NCBI RefSeq assembly: GCF_004359215.1
Contig: NC_090617.1
Span: 1,292,099 to 1,347,003, forward strand
Direction: 5' to 3'
DNA: 54,905 bases
DNA from: Bremia lactucae
Taxonomy: Eukaryota > Oomycota > Peronosporomycetes > Peronosporales > Peronosporaceae
This document shows, piece by piece, positions 1 through 10,699 of the stretch. Position numbers and translations under genes: made by a program. Every line of letters begins with the position of its first letter. Within the stretch, counting starts at the first letter, position 1. The notes under the pieces were generated by a model. The model was not told the origin of the DNA. It worked only from the letters and a program-made list of their open reading frames with translations, and made no database searches.

Positions 1-75
1 CTCAAATTATTAATGCTGAAGTGACTAGACTTCAGTATCCAGAGGGATTAATCCCTCGGTAGCCTGTGGATAAAT
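1..75 (+). mobile_element. Family B retroelement fragment, noncoding spacer
   Basis: These bases are nearly the reverse complement of 14022-14098, part of the minus-strand family B element, so this is a plus-oriented scrap of the same family. It breaks near base 72, where the family A protease fragment begins in the opposite orientation. No reading frame is recognised in it. Confidence 0.6.
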
Positions 76-545
76 TTTAGGCTCACAACTGTGCGTGTAC
101 GCCAGTCTATCCATGGTTGGTACTTTGCCAACCATGGCATGTCTAGGATGAGGTCATACGGACTCTCCATGCCTAGCACTGTGAACTTCTCTTCACAAGA
201 CAAGTCACGAAAGCTGAAGGCGAGTTCTACCTGAACCCCCCTAGACTTAACGAGCGCGCCGTTCGCTGAAAGAACGGTCGCCTCTTCTCGCTTGCCATCC
301 TGGCAAAGCGACTCAAACATCGCCGGTCTATTTCTTAGAGCCGCGAGTTTCACCAAATTTTGTGATGCACCCGAATCCACTAGGAGGGTCATTAGCTGGT
401 CATAGCCTCTTTATGAGCGCTATAGACCAGCAGGTTTGAGGTCCGAAATTTTGAGACTTCAGGACTAAGCTACCATTTTTTTGATAACTTTGAACTAAGG
501 GTTAGATTCAGAGTCCGCGTTAGTAGGTCATCCCACCCCTAATAC
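48..545 (-). pseudogene. Family A gag-protease junction and aspartic protease fragment
   Basis: The minus strand encodes a retropepsin-like segment with the active-site motif LVDSGAS near base 380 and the downstream motif YDLILDMPWL near base 140. It is about 80 percent alike to the protease parts at 17060-17650 and 21563-21922. Bases 393-545 match the gag-protease spacer of the copy at 17571-17720. The frame runs out at base 48 where another element begins, so only the protease survives. A Ty3-type protease would cut the Gag-Pol precursor in the particle. Confidence 0.75.
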
Positions 546-547
546 GT

Positions 548-1324
548 ACTCTCTCTAAAACACTTGCTTTAAAGAGGGTTATTTTAAAACTGTATTTAAT
601 TTAATAAGTTTTTCTGTTTCTATCTATTAATACTAACTTAATTTTACACCAATACATAACATGCTATATGTAACGGGGTGTATCGTTACATGAAATTAAC
701 ACTATTAGGTTGTTAATTAATATAATCTAAAAGATAGATAATATTCGGAGGAAATTACTTTATATAGTAATTTCCTGAATTCTTATCTATAAATAGGTAT
801 AGACCATTATGTCCATTTATTCCGCAGACCAATCAGCTGTAGAAGTAATCAAAGAGAGTTACGAGATAAGATAGATAAGAATTCATTTACATGTTTAGTA
901 TTAGTTTATAGTTAAGACAACATTTACAAAGATAGATTAACAAGACACTTAACTATATTAATACAGTTTTCATTTTACACTCTTAAGCTAACTTGCCTTA
1001 AGAGAAGTCTTCCTCTATACGTCCAGTGTACGTCACCTAACGAGAGGCACCACTCACATCTGAAGCAGTGTGAAGTGGACTTGTACTGAAACAGTACAAG
1101 TCGCGGTGCCCCGTTACACTACACGCTTTGTCTGTCTCTCTCTTCGCGCGTCCAGTGCTGAATGGATCGCGGAGAAAGTAGATATAATGGTCTATATCTA
1201 CGAATGGATAACCTTTTAGAATATTACCATGTCAAGTTATATTCTCCAAATATTCTCTACCTTTAGATAATATATAAACTAACAACCCATAATTGTTAAT
1301 TTGATGTACCGATACACTCCGTCA
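548..1324 (-). mobile_element. Family B 3' LTR, split by a later LTR insertion
   Basis: Read on the minus strand, 1324-1124 matches the first part of the LTR at 669-1118 (start TGACGGAGTGTATCGGTACA) and 668-548 matches its later part. The two halves are separated by the plus-strand LTR 669-1118. A purine-rich run (AAGGGAGAAGCG) precedes the LTR start on the minus strand, as expected of a polypurine tract, so this is the 3' LTR of the family B element that extends to 5176. The end near 548 is truncated against the family A fragment. Confidence 0.6.
669..1118 (+). mobile_element. Solo LTR inserted in another LTR of the same family
   Basis: The 450-bp unit begins TGTAACGGGGTGTATCGTTA and ends GGTGCCCCGTTACA, with TG...CA ends and inverted TGTAACGGGG/CCCCGTTACA termini. 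It is flanked by CTATA (664-668) and CTACA (1119-1123), a 4-of-5 match expected of an aged 5-bp target duplication. No primer-binding site or gag follows, so it is a solo LTR left after LTR-LTR recombination. Confidence 0.7.
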
Positions 1325-1449
1325 AATCGCTTCTCCCTTAAACGACAATCACTCTGACTGTCATTGAATAGAGTGGTCAAGATAAGACCACTAAATTAGA
1401 AACGATATTAATTGGTCAGAACCTTTTTTTTTTAATTCTATCGCATAGT

Positions 1450-2300
1450 TAACAGGTCCATGCGGTATGCGAATAGTGCGGCGCCTTCGCTGCGGCTTAT
1501 GCAGCCGCGAGCGACGCATTAATGTTCCTCGCGGCAAGCGTTTCGCAACTCTAAATGATGCGGGTCTCGTGTTGGGCTACCACGTGAATGCGACTCCTCT
1601 TTGGAGATCGGCTATGAGTGCGACTCGGACGAAATCGCCGACCCAAGGAGAACAGAACTGTCGCCTGGTCATCGTCAGGCGGCTGACTATGAGCCTTCGA
1701 ACGAGGGGCTCATTCGGGTAGACGTGCTGGTAGGATACGCTACAGCATGTTCGGTTCCGACGATGAGGATGATTCCTCATCGCCAGCACCGTCTCTCGTG
1801 CCTTCACTTCTGTACGTGGTGATGACGATGGCGTAAGCCATCGTAATAATAGTTCTTGCGGTGCCCCTGCTTCAGCGGGTACCACTCAGGGGATCGTAGA
1901 CACTAAAATGTCTCGTCTTGCCCCTGAGAAGAATAGCTTGTCTGGAGATACTACTCCTCACAATAAATATCCCTTATTTATTGCGACAAAGCTCATGGCC
2001 TTGATCCCAGCGTGAAGACCGTTCGTGCTGAGGAAGATTTTTATCTCGATGCTTTTTAAGCATCGATGGTATAGTGGTAACAATAAGCGAGACTTTATCT
2101 CACTTATGCAAGTCTGGAACGCGTTTATTCGCAATGTCAATGACATTGGACGCGAAGCCTGGCTTAAAAGAAAACGCGATTCGCGTTTAGTTTGAGTAAC
2201 GATCTCCAACCGGTGAAAGGTATGAATTGCATCGGTTGGCAAGTGAGGCAGGACCTTCATGCCTCACGTGGGGTGATCCCTGTCCGTGTTGTGCTAAGAA
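1450..2300 (+). pseudogene. Degenerate antisense ORF region of copy B1
   Basis: Between the chromodomain and the 3' LTR, the plus strand (antisense to pol) can be read in pieces that resemble the antisense frames of the two other family B copies, for example the stretch around 2100-2170 ending in GREAWL, which parallels GRKSGL in copy B3 and GRKVWL in copy B2. It has many stops and frame changes. The call rests on comparison with the other copies and is weak by itself. Confidence 0.35.
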
Positions 2301-2456
2301 CACGAAAGAAGCAAAAGAAGATGATTTTTTCTTTTCTTCGCCCTGGGGGAAGGGCTTGCATCTCTATCGAGATACGCGATGCGATTGACGCTTTGCAATC
2401 GATTTACTGGCGCCATAAGCGCGTGTTTTCCAATGGATCTTCTAATCAATCGAATT

Positions 2457-2628
2457 GGTCTCGTCATACTGACGAACGAGGCCCTCAACGTTAAGAACCA
2501 GCTGGGAACGAGGCTCCCAGCTGTCATGCGAAGGTGGCTAACCGCGCCAGCGAACCAATTAACTCGTCAGCTGCCCCTTCACATCACGGTGGTTTAGAAT
2601 ACGTTCCACAAGGAAACGTTTACCACCG
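2457..2628 (-). pseudogene. Chromodomain at the C end of family B integrase (B1)
   Basis: The minus strand reads GGKRFLVERILNHRDVKG, then, after a stop, LVRWRG, another stop, PPSHDSWEPRSQL and LVRQYDET. This is the chromodomain pattern of chromovirus integrases (the WEP and aromatic residues are visible), a module thought to steer insertion to marked chromatin. Two in-frame stops replace what were probably tyrosine codons. It lies about 370 bp downstream of the integrase C-terminal ORF on the same strand. Confidence 0.7.
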
Positions 2629-2994
2629 TGGGAATTATTTAATGGTTGTGTGGTTGTGGTGAAGGAGAGAAAATTAGACCCGACCCGTGTGTCGGATCTA
2701 GAGTCGAAGATCGACAAACTCGATCGCTTCCTCCTTGCTTCGGAGGAGGGATTTGATCACGAGCGCGGTAAGCGTCGCTCGTTAGAGCAGACGGTGCAGA
2801 CTCATCATATTGACGGTTGGAATACCGTTCAAAGAGTGCGTACTCCATGTTGGAGTACGAACGGAATTATCACGCTCTTTGTGATGAGCTGTCGTCAACT
2901 CGTCGCGGTTTTGAGGATCTTCGGACCCGACATGAAAATCTCCAGATCTAGCATGAGAATCTGGCTCGTGACCGCATAAATCTTTTAGGGATTC

Positions 2995-4033
2995 TCACAA
3001 AGGGTGGTCAGATCCGTCCTGGGAAGAAACCGCGTACTGATGGTAAGGGCGGAGCCGACCAACGTAAAACGTAGGATGCGAACGCATCCTACGTAGCAAT
3101 TCTACTGTGTACGCATTGCCTCTGCGATGCAGTATACGGAAAGGTCCAATGAACTTGGGTAGAAGTTTACTGCTACCCACATTAGTGACTACACGCTTAG
3201 GTAAGTTTACCGTAGAGAGTTGTACAAGGTTATTAATTTTAAATGAAAGAACATTTGCTCTTCCATGTTTGTCTGCGTCCCGTTTCTGACGGTTCTCTGC
3301 GTTAGCAATGGAATCCTGTACGAAATGGATTACTGGTTCTCGAGTCAGCCGACTCTGCTGACTCATTTGTTTTGTCTTTTTCAGTACGCTTTGTGCGCAC
3401 TGCCATGAGATCTTTCTCATCTTTGATGTCGAAGAAATCAACATCACTCACGTCGTTGTTAACTTCGAGTGATGAGCATGCACCGAATTATTGATGGCGA
3501 ATTCGACCATCGGTAAAAACTCGCTCCATTTCGGATACGATTGGACGTAAACTCGAAGTATCTCTTCGAGGACGCGATTTACGCGTTCCGTCTGACCATC
3601 TGTCTCTGGATGATCAGAAGTTGACATAGCCAGCTGTGTTCCGAGAGATCGGAAAACGGATTGCCAAAACTCCGCCGTAAACCGTGGATCTCTATCCGAG
3701 ACTAGTTCACGGGGTAAAAAGTGGAGTTTGAATACCGTGTCGATAAAGACGCGGGAACAGCCCGGAGCCGTGATTGACTCTGGTATTGCAGCAAGATATA
3801 CCATCCTGCTGAATCTGTCTACAAAAACAAGGATTTCAATTTTTTTGTGATCGTCTTTGGGAAATCCGAAGACAAAGTCCATAGATACGGACTGCCAACA
3901 TTCTGCTGGAAAGGTAGAGGTTGGAGAGGTGCACGGGTTGAAGGGCTAGGCTTCACCCGTTGACATACCTCGCAAGCACGAATGTACTTGCGCACAAACT
4001 GATATTGGTGGGCCAGTAAAAGTCGCGACTTAC
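2995..4033 (-). pseudogene. Integrase core and C-terminal domain, family B (B1)
   Basis: The core reads at 3882-3448: MDFVFGFP opens it, SDRDPRF carries the second acidic residue and GQTERVNRVLEE the catalytic glutamate, the D,D-35-E pattern of retroviral-type integrases. A frame change at about 3447 leads into the SH3-like C-terminal domain (3447-2995), with IGPFRIL and GRLRPYHQY. Upstream, 4033-3953 holds the end of the zinc-binding region. The enzyme would join element cDNA to chromosomal DNA. It is broken by the frame change and by the inserted carrier-gene fragment just upstream. Confidence 0.8.
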
Positions 4034-4396
4034 TAAGCTTTTTCTGAAAAACCGAATGCGTTCAAGGCCTCCCTTACGTCTGCGGCCGTCTCGGAATGTG
4101 TGCAGTCGATCGTGATGAACCCTGTCGAGGTCGTTAAGGTGCGAATACAATGAGACAGAACGTTAAAGCCAATTGGAATTATCCGTGAACTAGGAATGCA
4201 AGGCCTTTATCGAGGCTACACGGCCTGCCTCGCTCGAGGCGTGATGTTTGCCTCTACTTATTTAACGTTATATGACATGGCAAAGTCGCAGCTTGGCCAC
4301 GGTACGTCCCTTGGATGGTCGATGATTGCGGCTTCGACAGCAGGCATTCCTGCTGCATTTCTGACCACACCGCTGGATCTACTTAAGACGAGATAA
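4034..4396 (+). pseudogene. Mitochondrial carrier (SLC25) gene fragment inside integrase
   Basis: The plus strand, opposite to the surrounding integrase, reads in a single frame from about 4037 to 4396 with one stop at 4151-4153. It holds two carrier signatures, NPVEVVKVR near 4118 and TPLDLLKTR near 4366, matching PX[DE]XX[KR]X[KR], and between them GIIRELGMQGLYRGYTACLA, typical of the loop and even-numbered helix of a carrier repeat. The signatures are about 83 residues apart rather than about 100, so some sequence is missing around the stop. Integrase similarity stops at 4033 and resumes at 4397. The fragment ends in a stop at the junction. It is most likely a captured host exon; the parent carrier cannot be named. 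Confidence 0.8.
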
Positions 4397-5176
4397 GTTT
4401 TCTCACGTCCACGATGCCCACTCGTTGGTGCATCGTGTCACTCATACATGATGCGCAAGCGCAAATCATTGGAGTTGGGACGACGACACTTGGAGTGGTC
4501 GCCGGCAACGGCTGTGCAATACAATAAGCCGTTGCGTGTTGTGTATCGATCGGATGACGATCGATATTACGCCAGTTAATCTTTAAAAGCTTGATTGGAT
4601 GGATTCATGATGATCCATTACACGCAGAAGGTCTTTATCTTCTAGTGTAGGCTTTTTTATGTCATCAAACAAGGCTGATGACGGAATACATGAAATGAGA
4701 GTTGCAACAGTGGGATTATTTTCACTGTTGGGATGCGCAGTCGGCTCGAAATCGGGTCGGCGTGATAACGCATCAGCGACGACATTAAGTCGTCCTGGTT
4801 TATATTTCACGGAGAAATTATACTCCGCGAAGAAGGATAGCCACCTCGTCATTCTTTGCGAGAGGTGTAAGGGGTGCATAATGACGCATGGTCCGTTTAT
4901 ACGATGAACGGTCTATCTCTGAGGAGATAGATCCTAAACTTAGCCAGTGAATATTTCATGGCAAAGAGTTCCTGTCATGCACTGGGTAATTGCGTTCAGC
5001 TGGTTGCAGCTGACGCGATTGGTAACAGATGACGCGCTCCGCGCCGTCTGTATCGTATTGCATTACCGCTGGCGTCACAGACCACATGAAATGGTCTGTC
5101 TTCGTCTGCAATCGCCAAGATGGGTGATTGCATTAAGCTTTGCTTGATTCCTTCAAAGGAACGCTGACAATCAGAT
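4397..5176 (-). pseudogene. RT end, RNase H and integrase zinc region, family B (B1)
   Basis: On the minus strand 4879-4583 reads an RNase H end and tether with LSQRMTRWLSFFAEYNF and GRLNVVADALSRRPDFE, the ADALSR signature typical of Ty3 RNase H. Bases 5176-4880 match the RT/RNase H junction of the copy at 12626-12760. Bases 4580-4397 match the start of integrase at 27000-27180. The 5' side is lost at 5176. Confidence 0.75.
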
Positions 5177-5308
5177 ATAATCCATACTCATAAATGGATT
5201 CATAATCCAAAGATTTGCTTCCCTTTCAAAGAAATTGTAACTTGAACTTGCATGAATTGAAAAAGCTAATATTTTTAATGCAAATAAACAAAAAACCATT
5301 CGTATTTT

Positions 5309-5314
5309 TTTATT
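5309..5314 (-). terminator. Possible polyadenylation signal of the FYVE-GAF gene
   Basis: The minus strand has AATAAA here, about 20 nt past the stop codon of the FYVE-GAF gene. The spot is AT-rich, so a chance match is possible. Confidence 0.35.
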
Positions 5315-5334
5315 AAAAACCCCCCAATTGGGTC

Positions 5335-8061
5335 TTATAATTCCACACTCGCGTCTTCCCTTAACGTGCAACTCGTCGTCGACAATTCCATTTGCCGTTC
5401 ATTTTGCTGCATCTGAAGTCCCGTCGAGTACGATTGCGAGAGTAAATCAACCAATTGATCCCGCAATAAATCCGTCGACTTGGCCATTTCGTGCACGTGT
5501 TCTACGTGTCGAAGTCGTCGATCTTCCAGCAATGCGTCCACTTGGTCCGCTAATTGTCCCACTGCCGTCCGCTCAAAAGGCGTGACCGTCCGCCGTGGCG
5601 TCGAATCCGCAACAATCAATGCACCAAGCACACTTCCATCACGAGCGCGACACGGCACGGCCATAAAGAAACGTAATCGTGGTGCTTCCATCACCAACAC
5701 GTGCGTGGAGAGCTCGGGATCAAGTGTTGCATCAAAAATCACGACACTCTCCATACGCGGTGCCTGTAAACGCTCCATTAAACGTGCCAAGACCGAATTA
5801 GGGCGCAACACTTCCGTAACTTGGGACACAACGCCTGCACTTGCTTTAATATACTCGCGTCGGGCATCTAGAAAGCTCAAAGATGCAAAGCTACAGTGGC
5901 AAAGCTCTGCAGCTTGTTTCACCACAAGGTCATAAATGAATTCATTTCCCGAATCAAAAATCGCGTACGCTTTTAAGCGGATCGTCCGCTCCTCGTCCAC
6001 TCGTCGCGAACTGTGGGTATCAATTTCCAGTTCCACGTCCGCTTCCTGGAACGCCACGTCATCGAGTTGATAGTCCAATCCAACGTTGGAATCATGAAAT
6101 TCCATGCCATCGTCAATGTCTAGAGCGTCTTCGTTCCCAATTGAATCGACACTTGGACGGGGGGACGCATCCAAGTCGTCAAAATCCAATTCCGTGTATC
6201 GGAGTGGCAACTCTTGAAATGCAAACTCCGAGTCGTGAAAATCCATAAACGACAAGTCGGAGAACCGTTTGAAACACTCGGGACTTGACGGAGTGGCGTG
6301 GGAAGGCGACGATGGACACGACGAGCTCGAGGACGCCACGTCGAAAGCTTCGAGTTCGTCGTCGCTTTGAGAGCTGCTCGCGGTCGTTGCTGTACTGGGT
6401 TTTAAGTAAAAACTTCCAGGAAGACTCGAACCACTAATACTTAGTGTTTTATAGCTTCCACTCTTGCCCAAGCCTTGTGAGAGACTTCCCGCACGAGTGG
6501 AGATGGGCGTCCGCTCCGAAACGACGAGTGGGCGGACGTCCGCCGGGTCCGCCAGCCGGTCCGGGCGGACGGTCCCCTCGTCGTCCTCTTCAGGATGCTT
6601 GCTCAAGTCACTCCCGAGACGCCGACGCAATGTATGAAGACTTTGATGACTCGTACGCGTGGAAGGGACTTCGAGATCGTATCGATGGTCGCATTTGAGG
6701 CAAATGCGGAAGGGATTTTTACCTGTTTTTCCAAGGCGGATCTGGTGGACGCTCGAACACTTGGAACATACAACGTCCCCACAGAGTCGGCAATGGTGTT
6801 TTCGTCGGGCCATGCTAAACTTTAACGTACACAAGCCACAACTCTTGCGGGCTTTGACCCAATGTGTGGAGGTTAAATACGGCGACTCCTGAAGCCGCAC
6901 AACGACAAGGGCCGTGGTTAACGTTTGGTACGCCATTAAATACGACAACATGTTCATCCGCCGAGTGGACGTCACACCGTGGACGTCGTAACAACTGAGT
7001 TTAATCAAAACTTCCAAGCGTTTGTCGTCGGGATTTGAACAAGCCACGGGGTAGACGACAATGCCCGAGAATTGAATCAAGGCACGCGCTGTTAATGCCA
7101 ATGGCGCTGTAGGCGAGACGGACGTAACAATAGGCTGGCAATACCGCGTCACGGCGGGGTCCACGATCGAGTGGATCGAAATGATTCCGACGCGCGGATC
7201 GTCCACATCTTGGGCGGATTGGTGGACCATCGGTCCACGAAGCTGAGCCGGGCGGATCGTCGCGTACTCTCCGAGACACATGGTGAGTCCGACTTCGTCC
7301 ACACTCTCGGACGCGTGGACGCCTTTGTGGGGACGCCGACGCGCGGCTTGACGGTCCCGATGGCGGTTTTTGCCTCCAAATTTCAATGAATTTGAGGCGG
7401 CACTTGCACTTAAAGACGAACTGGAGTTGCTCCGTGGTGGACGTCCACGAATGGCCACGTACTTGACGGCGTATTGCTCCGCGATGGAGGGGGACGAGCT
7501 CCGCTCCTTGGTGGATCCACTCAAGTCGCCGAAACTCGTAAAGAGGTCCGCGAGCTCCACGCGGTCCTCAAACAACGCCGCTTGGACGTTCTGAAACGTG
7601 TCTTTCTTAATCGATGCCATGAGACGCATGAAATCGTCCAAGGACGCGCGGACGCGCGTGGTTGCTAGCATGGTGTGCATGTGGTGTGCGAGCTGAGACG
7701 GGTCAGCGGGCGTCATGCTGGACACGCGGTCCATGGCGTCCGCTCGGAGTTCGTACACATTAAGCGGACCACGGGCCGTGACGAATTGCCACTTGTCTGC
7801 GTCCGCCACGGCGTCCACAAGCAGGGCCGCCGCATTCGCTCGTGCTTCCTGAAGCAGTGCGTGTTGTTGCTGGTCATTAAACTGGACGTACGTCACGGGC
7901 ATGTCGTTCTCAAGGCTCTTGCACGTGCTACTGCTAGCCCAGTGCGACGTCTCGTGCGTCTCGTCGGGGGACGACATGGTGGATGGCGTGTCGCTCGGAC
8001 GCGACGGAGTGGACGGCGCCTTGGGCTGGCGAAGGCGGTATAATGAACCGTAGCTAACCAT
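5335..8061 (-). CDS. FYVE zinc finger and GAF domain protein
   Basis: An uninterrupted 908-residue frame. A FYVE-type zinc finger lies at about residues 400-460, with the basic signature RRKHHCRLCG (about 419-428) and paired cysteines from SCGLC to ICLKC; this fold binds phosphatidylinositol 3-phosphate on endosomal membranes. A GAF-like domain lies at about 690-850 (AYAIFDSGNEF to ALLEDRR), a fold that binds small ligands or mediates pairing. The N-terminal 350 residues have no clear domain, though they resemble the START-like N ends seen in oomycete FYVE proteins; between the domains is a long Ser/Asp-rich linker. I chose the ATG at 8061 because it sits in GCCATGG; an in-frame GTG at 8094 would add 11 residues. 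No introns are needed. It is probably an intact host gene, perhaps linking endosomal lipid sensing to a cytosolic signal. Confidence 0.9.
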   Translation of the reverse strand: MVSYGSLYRLRQPKAPSTPSRPSDTPSTMSSPDETHETSHWASSSTCKSLENDMPVTYVQFNDQQQHALLQEARANAAALLVDAVADADKWQFVTARGPLNVYELRADAMDRVSSMTPADPSQLAHHMHTMLATTRVRASLDDFMRLMASIKKDTFQNVQAALFEDRVELADLFTSFGDLSGSTKERSSSPSIAEQYAVKYVAIRGRPPRSNSSSSLSASAASNSLKFGGKNRHRDRQAARRRPHKGVHASESVDEVGLTMCLGEYATIRPAQLRGPMVHQSAQDVDDPRVGIISIHSIVDPAVTRYCQPIVTSVSPTAPLALTARALIQFSGIVVYPVACSNPDDKRLEVLIKLSCYDVHGVTSTRRMNMLSYLMAYQTLTTALVVVRLQESPYLTSTHWVKARKSCGLCTLKFSMARRKHHCRLCGDVVCSKCSSVHQIRLGKTGKNPFRICLKCDHRYDLEVPSTRTSHQSLHTLRRRLGSDLSKHPEEDDEGTVRPDRLADPADVRPLVVSERTPISTRAGSLSQGLGKSGSYKTLSISGSSLPGSFYLKPSTATTASSSQSDDELEAFDVASSSSSCPSSPSHATPSSPECFKRFSDLSFMDFHDSEFAFQELPLRYTELDFDDLDASPRPSVDSIGNEDALDIDDGMEFHDSNVGLDYQLDDVAFQEADVELEIDTHSSRRVDEERTIRLKAYAIFDSGNEFIYDLVVKQAAELCHCSFASLSFLDARREYIKASAGVVSQVTEVLRPNSVLARLMERLQAPRMESVVIFDATLDPELSTHVLVMEAPRLRFFMAVPCRARDGSVLGALIVADSTPRRTVTPFERTAVGQLADQVDALLEDRRLRHVEHVHEMAKSTDLLRDQLVDLLSQSYSTGLQMQQNERQMELSTTSCTLREDASVEL

Positions 8062-10232
8062 GGCGGATGGGTGTATCCACTTCGTGGACGGCACGGGGTG
8101 TGACGTCTCTGTTGAGTGCAGGAGTGTTCGATAGAGAAAGCGGCTTCCTTGCGCAGTGGCGCAATGTCCTTCGAGTCAGAATCTGAGAGAGGAGCTTCTA
8201 TGGACATTGGGTTTTCGTATTGCGGGAAAGGCTTGAGGGGGGGGGGCTGTTGCAAACGGTCTCGGGAATCCTCTCAGACTTTATACGAACACTTTGGATT
8301 TGACCCAATTTGTTTCGAAATGAGTTCGTTTTGTGGCCGTTTGCGAGGCTTTAGAAAGAGCCGGTGCTGAAGAGGGGCCATTGTCGCTTTGTTGTTGCCA
8401 GTGACAGATCCATTGAGGTGATACGAACAGTACCGACTTGATTGAAACGCAACTCGTTCGAGCCACTACGCTTGTCTGGACCGACACGACTGGGCTGATC
8501 CACACATTCTGCGAAGAAATCACCAATTAAAAGGTCGCCGTCACTGGATCTTCCAAAAAAACCATTTTTTTGCTATAGAAACAACAATGGGCAAATTCGG
8601 ACAAATTGCAAACAGTCCCATTTCGCCATAGAAGAGGATAAATTGAGGCACATAGACATATCTATAAATATTTCCATAAATATAGAACACAAATACGCGA
8701 CTCGTCAGAAACCACCAAAAAACTACAAAGAGTTCAGTCCGTGATCGCAGCCTCGTCATGTCAAGAACCAAAGGTTTGCTTATAACCGAGCTATGAATTT
8801 CCTTGCGGTCTTCTGACACACTGAATTTTGCGTGTCGTTAAGATTGTGGACTAAAACGAGGAAGGAAGATTCCCTAATTTTGCGAAATGAAAACAAAATG
8901 ATGTAAAAGTTAATATTCCATTTTTGTTTAAATAATATTCTTAAGACTTGCCTTTCCACCCCGATTGGTGTTCAATTCAAGGTAAATGTTCCGCCAATAT
9001 CGTGCGTCGTCAAGATGTTTACGTCTGAAATTATTGCATGCTTTTATAGCCAACAATAAATTGCATACAAGAATGTGTGGTTCGTGGCTAAAAAGGAGAG
9101 ACTACAAGCAGCGATGGCTGGACAGAAGGTCATCTTCCGATCAGGTTCCAGCATCGAACGCCTGAGGCTGTCATTCTCATTGAATATGACGTCTTTTATC
9201 ATAATTGACGATTATAGATTCACCCTGTGGCCGACAGTAATAAGGTTTGTTGTCGACTTTAGCGAGAAGTCGTCAATTCACCGACTATCGCTTTCACAAG
9301 TCGACCGAGGGACCGAAGATCATCGCTTTTATTTATATACTGAGTTTGCCAGCTACTTCCTGCAGCTTAAGATATTATTTAAAAAATATGAATGGATCTC
9401 TTTAAGTAGCAAAGCCATCGTCATGGCACACACATAGGTGCTCATAAAAAGGTTGTAACGCGGTGCATCAGTAAGGGAAGCTTTGTATAGTATCGCCATC
9501 CAAAGCATTGAGAGTCTTAAGTATTGTCATGACTTTAAAGGATCGTGTGAATTCTTGTCGGAGCAGTAAATCAAATCGTGCGCACTGCGGTGAACAGATT
9601 GCCTGCCAGTGGGCGTGCAGAGCTGTATCAAGATATGGCTTTAATGATATAAAATTAAGAGGCCTGCTAAATAAAAAAAAGGTAGTAAGGTTGAGAGAGC
9701 GTCTAGCTCACAGAATTACTCCTTGTACTACTCTGACTAATGGGCTGGGTCTGATCTGCTTCATTTAATGTAGCTTGCTGGCTATTTAGAACGAAGCTGT
9801 ACAATAATTGTCGGCTGTCAGCGGCGTTTTGAGGTGCGTTTAGTGCAAAAAAGAAATAATTTGTGAATGGCAAGTACATGTTCGCCATCCGGTGGCTCTG
9901 AGTCTGGACCATATTCTGGTCTTGTATGCTCGGCCTGTATAACGTATGACGACGACGAACTTCATTTCGATGCCCATTTCAAATCAACATCACAATTCCA
10001 TCGATTATTAAAATTTATCTCAGTTTGGGCATCACGACGCGACAATATCATGTCTGACAACGTTTAACCGGCTACACGATGTGGAAATACATAGTTCATT
10101 ATGCAACTTTGCAAATCCTAATGGCACTCTGCTATTTCTGCGGCAAAAAATTCCTATCCTTATATGAAAGCCGTCGTCAAACCGCGTGCTTGAAGAGCTT
10201 AATTGTAAAAGTGAACAGATTTTCATCAAAAT
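8062..10232. other. Intergenic region, no gene recognised
   Basis: Short frames on both strands lack recognisable motifs, and the base composition is uneven, with AT-rich stretches near 8550-9060 and a G run at 8238-8246. The first 200 bp next to the FYVE gene must contain its promoter and 5' leader, but I see no convincing core element. No RNA gene was recognised. Confidence 0.5.
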
Positions 10233-10697
10233 TGTAACGGGCTAAATTTGCCCTAATGTCAGTCCCCGTTAAGTACACTTGGTGTACTTAATGGGATGGT
10301 CCATTACTGAATAATATTAATTAGGCCGGTGCAATCACATTAAAGGGATGACGCCCAGCGTCATCCGTTACGCGAGGTATCTAGAAAGATACGCTCGCAA
10401 TACATATTAAGTGTTATCTATAGAGATGACATTTTAATTGGTAAAAAAAGTTTTTTATACTTAATACGATTAAAATAAATCATCTACTTCCTGCTTGATA
10501 AGTGCGCACGAAGAGCCGGATAACCGCTCCCGTGTGACGACTCTTAATCACGGTACTTAGTGTGTTAGGTGAGGTCGCTAACACGCCCACCACAACTACC
10601 TCACTGCACGCAAGAGAAGCAGGTTAAACCGCTTCTTCGCTGTGCTAGGGTGTGTGTCTAAGTAGAGCGTGGCCGCATTACAACGTGCCCGCCTACA
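10233..10697 (+). mobile_element. Family A 5' LTR (A1)
   Basis: The 465-bp unit begins TGTAACGGGCTAAATTTGCC and ends CCCGCCTACA, with TG...CA ends. It aligns along its length with the minus-strand LTRs 18902-19434 and 51611-52141, which are longer mainly because of about 50 extra bases near position 90. Its gag follows in the same direction. Confidence 0.8.
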
Positions 10698-10699
10698 CT

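Larger units (their letters stand above)
1325..5176 (-). mobile_element. Truncated family B Ty3 chromovirus copy (B1)
   Basis: Read on the minus strand the order is RT/RNase H end (5176-4583), integrase (4580-2995, interrupted by a host fragment at 4034-4396), chromodomain (2628-2457), a 3' noncoding/antisense-ORF region (2300-1450) and the 3' LTR. The element is cut at 5176, where the match to the copy at 12626-12760 stops, 158 bp from the stop codon of the FYVE gene. Stops and frame changes throughout show that it is dead. Confidence 0.8.

Noticed and set aside
2650..2979. Plus-strand frame with coiled-coil-like sequence, with similar plus-strand frames at 25400-25700 and minus at 44990-45240
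   Set aside because: It seemed to be the conserved C end of the antisense ORF, but these regions are antisense to the integrase C end, linker and chromodomain of family B, whose sense-strand conservation explains the resemblance.
3069..3094. 12-bp perfect palindrome with a 2-base loop at the end of integrase in copy B1
   Set aside because: Not present in the equivalent place in copy B2; probably local and without function, although a stem this perfect is notable.
7001..8043. Several frames of 70-120 codons on both strands over the FYVE-GAF gene
   Set aside because: Shadows of the GC-rich coding sequence.
8281..8819. Minus-strand frames of 81 and 92 codons upstream of the FYVE-GAF gene
   Set aside because: Low-complexity, phenylalanine- and valine-rich reading of AT-rich intergenic DNA.
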